Shown one piece after another: positions 4,496 through 7,147 of a DNA stretch of 7,147 bases. Position numbers and translations under genes: made by a program. The notes below the pieces were generated by a model. That model saw only the letters and a list, made by a program, of their open reading frames with translations, did no database searches and had not been told where the DNA came from. Location of the stretch: NCBI GenBank assembly GCA_029256645.1, contig JAQSXM010000175.1, positions 1-7,147 on the forward strand, read 5' to 3'. The stretch's first letter is position 1. Each line of letters begins with the position of its first letter. This DNA comes from Sporomusa sp. Its GTDB lineage: Bacteria; Bacillota_C; Negativicutes; Sporomusales; Sporomusaceae.

Positions 4496-5881
4496 ATGAA
4501 ATCTATCGATAAGACGTTATATTTAGAGACTGTTGCAAACTTCATTCAAGATGCGGTATATGTGATCAACCAGCACGGCGATGAATTATTTTTCAATAAC
4601 AAGATCGAACGCTTTGAGCCTTCTCAGCGAAACCATATGCTGGAAGAGCTGCGTAATGTGTTTCTTACCGGCAAGCCTTTATTTGATAAATATAATAAGT
4701 ACCGCACCGTAGACCATCGTGAAGTACACATGCTTTCTACCGTGGTTCCGATTGAACGCGATGGTGAGATTGTCGCCGTTTGTTCAATTAACAAGAATAT
4801 CACTGAAATGACCAATTTGCTTAACAAAGTATACAAGCTGCAAGAACAACTGCAAACATACTGTCATAATGGTAATCCACTGCAGAATGGCACCAGCTAT
4901 AACTTTGAGTGTCTAATTGGTAAAGGCCCGCAAATTACAGCGGTGATTGACAAAGCAAAAAAAGCAGCCCTTGGCGCTGCTCCTATATTATTAACAGGCG
5001 AAACCGGTACCGGAAAAGAGATTTTTGCCCAAAGCATTCACAATTACGGGCCTGGTGCTGCCTATCCGTTTGTAGCCTTAAATTGCGCAGCAATACCCGA
5101 AACCTTATTGGAAAGTATGATCTTTGGTACAACTAAAGGGGCTTTCACCGGAGCCGAAAACTCACCTGGCTTAATCGAGCAGGCTGGAAAAGGCACATTG
5201 TTTTTAGATGAAATAAATAGCATGAGCCTGGTACTGCAGGCCAAAATGCTGCGGATTCTAGAGGAGAAAAAATTTCGTCGTCTTGGCAGCAGTATTGAAG
5301 AACCGGTTAACTGCCGGATAATCAGTTCCACCAATGTCGACTGCCACACACTGCTGGCCGAAAACAAACTGCGCGAAGACTTCTACTACCGCGTGGCTGT
5401 TGTTAACCTAACTATTCCGCCTTTGCGGGCACGGCAAGAAGATATTTTGCAGCTAGCCCAATATTTTATCAGTCGTTTTAACAAAGTATATGGCAAACAC
5501 ATAACTAAGCTCTCGAATGAACTTGAGAATATATTCCTTCATCATAAATGGCCAGGCAATGTGCGTGAGTTATGCCATGTATTGGAGAGTGCCATAAGCT
5601 TCGCAGAGAATGAAGCAATTTTGACTTCAAGCTGCCTTCCTGATTATTTTCATAAACAATATGTACTCACCAAACCCCCGGCCTCGTTAGACAATCTAAA
5701 ACTCAAATCACTGCCCCAGGCACTTGATGAGGTAGAACGCAAGCTAATCATGGATGCCCTCACAATGAATAATGGTAATATTACCAAAGCAGCCCTATCG
5801 CTGGGGATACACCGTCAAAATCTTCAGGTTCGTATTAAAAAATTGAATATTACCAAAAACGTACATTTTGCCGCTGAATAG
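4496..5881 (+). CDS. Sigma-54-dependent transcriptional activator with PAS sensor domain (RocR-like architecture)
   Basis: This 461-residue bacterial enhancer-binding protein has three parts. Residues about 8-105 form a PAS-like sensor (ending CSINKNITEM), followed by a short linker helix. The AAA+ domain spans about 138-375 with Walker A GETGTGKE at 168-175, the sigma-54 contact loop GAFTGA at 215-220, Walker B GTLFLDE at 233-239 and the REDFYYR segment at 293-299. A Fis-type helix-turn-helix lies at about 410-452 (NITKAALSLGIHRQNLQVRI). All ATPase motifs are intact, so it should remodel sigma-54 polymerase. There is no receiver domain; the PAS domain suggests control by a bound small molecule, plausibly the substrate or product of the divergent lyase. 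I start at the ATG at 4496; a TTG nine bases upstream at 4487 would add three residues but has a poorer ribosome site. It is a monocistronic gene, divergent from the operon carrying the sigma-54 promoter and closed by a terminator. The ligand is unknown. Confidence 0.93.
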   Translation: MKSIDKTLYLETVANFIQDAVYVINQHGDELFFNNKIERFEPSQRNHMLEELRNVFLTGKPLFDKYNKYRTVDHREVHMLSTVVPIERDGEIVAVCSINKNITEMTNLLNKVYKLQEQLQTYCHNGNPLQNGTSYNFECLIGKGPQITAVIDKAKKAALGAAPILLTGETGTGKEIFAQSIHNYGPGAAYPFVALNCAAIPETLLESMIFGTTKGAFTGAENSPGLIEQAGKGTLFLDEINSMSLVLQAKMLRILEEKKFRRLGSSIEEPVNCRIISSTNVDCHTLLAENKLREDFYYRVAVVNLTIPPLRARQEDILQLAQYFISRFNKVYGKHITKLSNELENIFLHHKWPGNVRELCHVLESAISFAENEAILTSSCLPDYFHKQYVLTKPPASLDNLKLKSLPQALDEVERKLIMDALTMNNGNITKAALSLGIHRQNLQVRIKKLNITKNVHFAAE

Positions 5882-5893
5882 CAACAAAATTTT

Positions 5894-5929
5894 AAAGGAC
5901 TGAACTCGCCTGCGAGCTCAGTCCTTTTT
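5894..5929 (+). terminator. Intrinsic terminator of the regulator gene
   Basis: AAAGGACTGA (5894-5903) pairs with TCAGTCCTTT (5918-5927), with an inner CTCG/CGAG extension past one mismatch and a CCTG loop, followed on the plus strand by a T-rich tail. It starts 12 bases after the regulator's stop codon. It may also stop transcription arriving from the fchA side, but the minus-strand tail (TTTAAAATTTT) is less typical. Confidence 0.85.
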
Positions 5930-5940
5930 CTTATAAATAA

Positions 5941-6567
5941 TTAACCAATAACCTTGCCGGAAACTGCCACAAGCTCGTTATGGAGACGTTCGTCCTCCTT
6001 GATAATGAGGGCTATTTTGGCTTGAATATCGTTTTGATAAGCAGCTTCTTTAATACTGCCTAAATTGATTTTTACATTGTACAGCGCACCATGCAGGCCG
6101 GCATGAGCCATCAGCCCGGCTACCGCGGCATCACTGGCGGCGTTAGAGTTGCCAATGGCCAATACCCGCACAGCCATTGATAATACCTTTAAGCAGCATG
6201 AGGCAACATCCAGCGGCAGATTGGTGGCATAGACCATTGCCTGCTGAATGGCTTCACTGCGGGCCAGTTTCTCAGCCTCTGTTGCCTTGGGGAGTTTGTA
6301 AGCCGCCATAACTTTGTTAAAAGCCTCGGTATCGGCATCAACAGACCGGGTAAGCTCACTTGACAACTGGTCAACCTCGCCCAGGATTGCTGCAATCTCA
6401 CTTTGTACTTCGGCATATTTGCTGCTGCCTACTGTCAAACGGCAAACCATTGCTGTCAGGGCACCGCCGAGCGCACCGGCCAAAGCCGAGATACTGCCGC
6501 CGCCCGGAGCCGGTGAATTCGATCCCAATTCTTCAAGAAACTCGGTAATCTTCATTTCAATCAACAT
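5941..6567 (-). CDS. fchA: Formiminotetrahydrofolate cyclodeaminase (cyclodeaminase/cyclohydrolase family)
   Basis: This 208-residue cytoplasmic protein has the normal length of a stand-alone FchA. It converts 5-formiminotetrahydrofolate to 5,10-methenyltetrahydrofolate and ammonia. Family marks are SPAPGGGSISALAGALGGAL at 18-37, VDADTEAF at 76-83, and GNSNAASDAAVAGL at 139-152. The ATG at 6567 has GGGG 9 bases upstream; a second ATG four codons downstream has no ribosome site. It follows ftcD after a 17-base gap on the same strand, so the two are an operon and their products catalyse consecutive steps. In purine-fermenting and histidine-degrading anaerobes this pair recovers the formimino carbon as a folate one-carbon unit and can feed ATP synthesis through formyl-THF synthetase. 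It points convergently at the regulator gene, with the terminator between. A close relative, methenyl-THF cyclohydrolase, shares the fold, but pairing with ftcD favours the cyclodeaminase. Confidence 0.92.
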   Translation of the reverse strand: MLIEMKITEFLEELGSNSPAPGGGSISALAGALGGALTAMVCRLTVGSSKYAEVQSEIAAILGEVDQLSSELTRSVDADTEAFNKVMAAYKLPKATEAEKLARSEAIQQAMVYATNLPLDVASCCLKVLSMAVRVLAIGNSNAASDAAVAGLMAHAGLHGALYNVKINLGSIKEAAYQNDIQAKIALIIKEDERLHNELVAVSGKVIG

Positions 6568-6584
6568 GTTATCAGGCCCCTTTA

Positions 6585-7147
6585 TTAAAGGTTTTCTTCT
6601 AATACTTGCTTACGGTCAAAACCCTCCAGGCGCAGGTAAAAATCGGCCGTGTCGATAAGCGCCTGCAGCGGCACCATGCCGACAATCTCACTGCCAATAA
6701 CGTTTACGCCATAACGCGCCGCTTCAGATTTAACAGTCTCAAACACCCGGTGCAGCGGTGTACCGGTATAGTCAACCATATTGATCGTTACCTGGGCCAT
6801 ATTCCGTTCTTCAATCATTACCCCCATAGCACGGCAGAATTTATAACCGCCTTTGGCTTCACGTATGCTGGCAGCAATTTTTTTAGCGATATTGACATCA
6901 CTGGTGCTCAGGTTTATGTTATAGGCGATGAGAAATTGTCTGGCGCCAACAACTGTCGCGCCTGCAGCCGGATGCATACGGGCAGGACCGTAGTCAGGCT
7001 GACGGTCAGGGGTGGTAATTGCTGTTTTTAGCCCTTCATACTCGCCTTTACGGACATCAGGCAGTTTGACCCGCGCCGGCGTTTTGGCTGCTGCTTCATA
7101 TAAATACACCGGAATGTTAAGCTTCTCACCAATTTCCCGGCCAAGCT
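6585..7147 (-). CDS. ftcD: Glutamate formiminotransferase, 5' end outside the window
   Basis: The 186 C-terminal residues are visible; the frame remains open to the right edge, so the start is not in the window. Stand-alone bacterial FtcD is about 300 residues, so roughly 110 are missing, including the N-terminal catalytic subdomain. The enzyme transfers the formimino group from N-formimino-L-glutamate to tetrahydrofolate, giving glutamate and 5-formimino-THF. Visible family marks, in order, are LNIPVYLYEAAA near the edge, VRKGEYEGLK, PDYGPARMHPAAGATVVGAR, FLIAYNINLSTSDV and AKKIAASIREAKGG, followed by a C-terminal swivel subdomain with VTINMVDYTGTPLHRVFE. A GTG codon at 7109 lies inside the conserved IPVYLYE segment and is not a start. 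The cyclodeaminase partner is encoded 17 bases downstream. Formiminoglutamate comes from histidine or urocanate breakdown, which ties this pair to the lyase across the regulator gene. A glycine-formimino substrate (purine fermentation) is a less likely alternative. Confidence 0.92.
   Translation of the reverse strand, partial: LGREIGEKLNIPVYLYEAAAKTPARVKLPDVRKGEYEGLKTAITTPDRQPDYGPARMHPAAGATVVGARQFLIAYNINLSTSDVNIAKKIAASIREAKGGYKFCRAMGVMIEERNMAQVTINMVDYTGTPLHRVFETVKSEAARYGVNVIGSEIVGMVPLQALIDTADFYLRLEGFDRKQVLEENL

Noticed and set aside
1..7147. tRNA or rRNA genes, CRISPR arrays, insertion-sequence ends or transposase genes
   Set aside because: None was seen on reading both strands; no regularly spaced repeats or transposase-like frames occur.

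Overview
The window looks like a catabolic island from an anaerobic, Firmicutes-type bacterium. Ribosome binding sites are strong and purine-rich, FtcD and FchA are separate single-domain proteins as in many Clostridia and Negativicutes, and a sigma-54 activator is present. The genus cannot be read from the sequence; a Negativicute would fit but is a guess.

Layout, left to right. Positions 1-779 (minus strand) hold two subunits of a molybdenum hydroxylase of the xanthine/CO dehydrogenase type: the 5' part of the FAD subunit, cut by the window edge, and the complete [2Fe-2S] subunit, which overlap by 14 bases. Positions 780-928 are non-coding and carry two inverted repeats. Positions 929-2539 (minus) encode a BCCT-family transporter. 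Positions 2645-4162 (minus) encode a protein that would routinely be labelled histidine ammonia-lyase (HutH). Positions 4163-4486 are a divergent control region. Positions 4496-5881 (plus) encode a PAS / AAA+ / Fis-type HTH sigma-54 activator that ends in a clear terminator. Positions 5941-6567 and 6585 to the right edge (minus) encode FchA (formiminotetrahydrofolate cyclodeaminase) and FtcD (glutamate formiminotransferase, 5' end outside the window).

The main observation is that the 'HutH' lacks the Ala-Ser-Gly triad that forms the MIO electrophile of histidine and phenylalanine ammonia-lyases. The loop reads GSIGEADIA instead of GSVGASGDLA. Loss of MIO while the rest of the fold is kept is the hallmark of ergothionase-type enzymes, which eliminate trimethylamine from the betaine ergothioneine and need no MIO. 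Its neighbour is a BCCT carrier, a family that classically moves trimethylammonium betaines. The simplest reading is a betaine-histidine (ergothioneine or hercynine) uptake and breakdown operon, not an ordinary hut operon.

Proposed working of the island (inference): the PAS-domain activator senses a small molecule and, with sigma-54 RNA polymerase at the -24/-12 promoter at 4293-4309, switches on lyase and transporter. The lyase releases trimethylamine and (thio)urocanate. The molybdenum hydroxylase and genes outside the window would process the ring. FtcD and FchA would collect a formimino group onto tetrahydrofolate, leaving glutamate. No urocanase or imidazolonepropionase is visible in the window.
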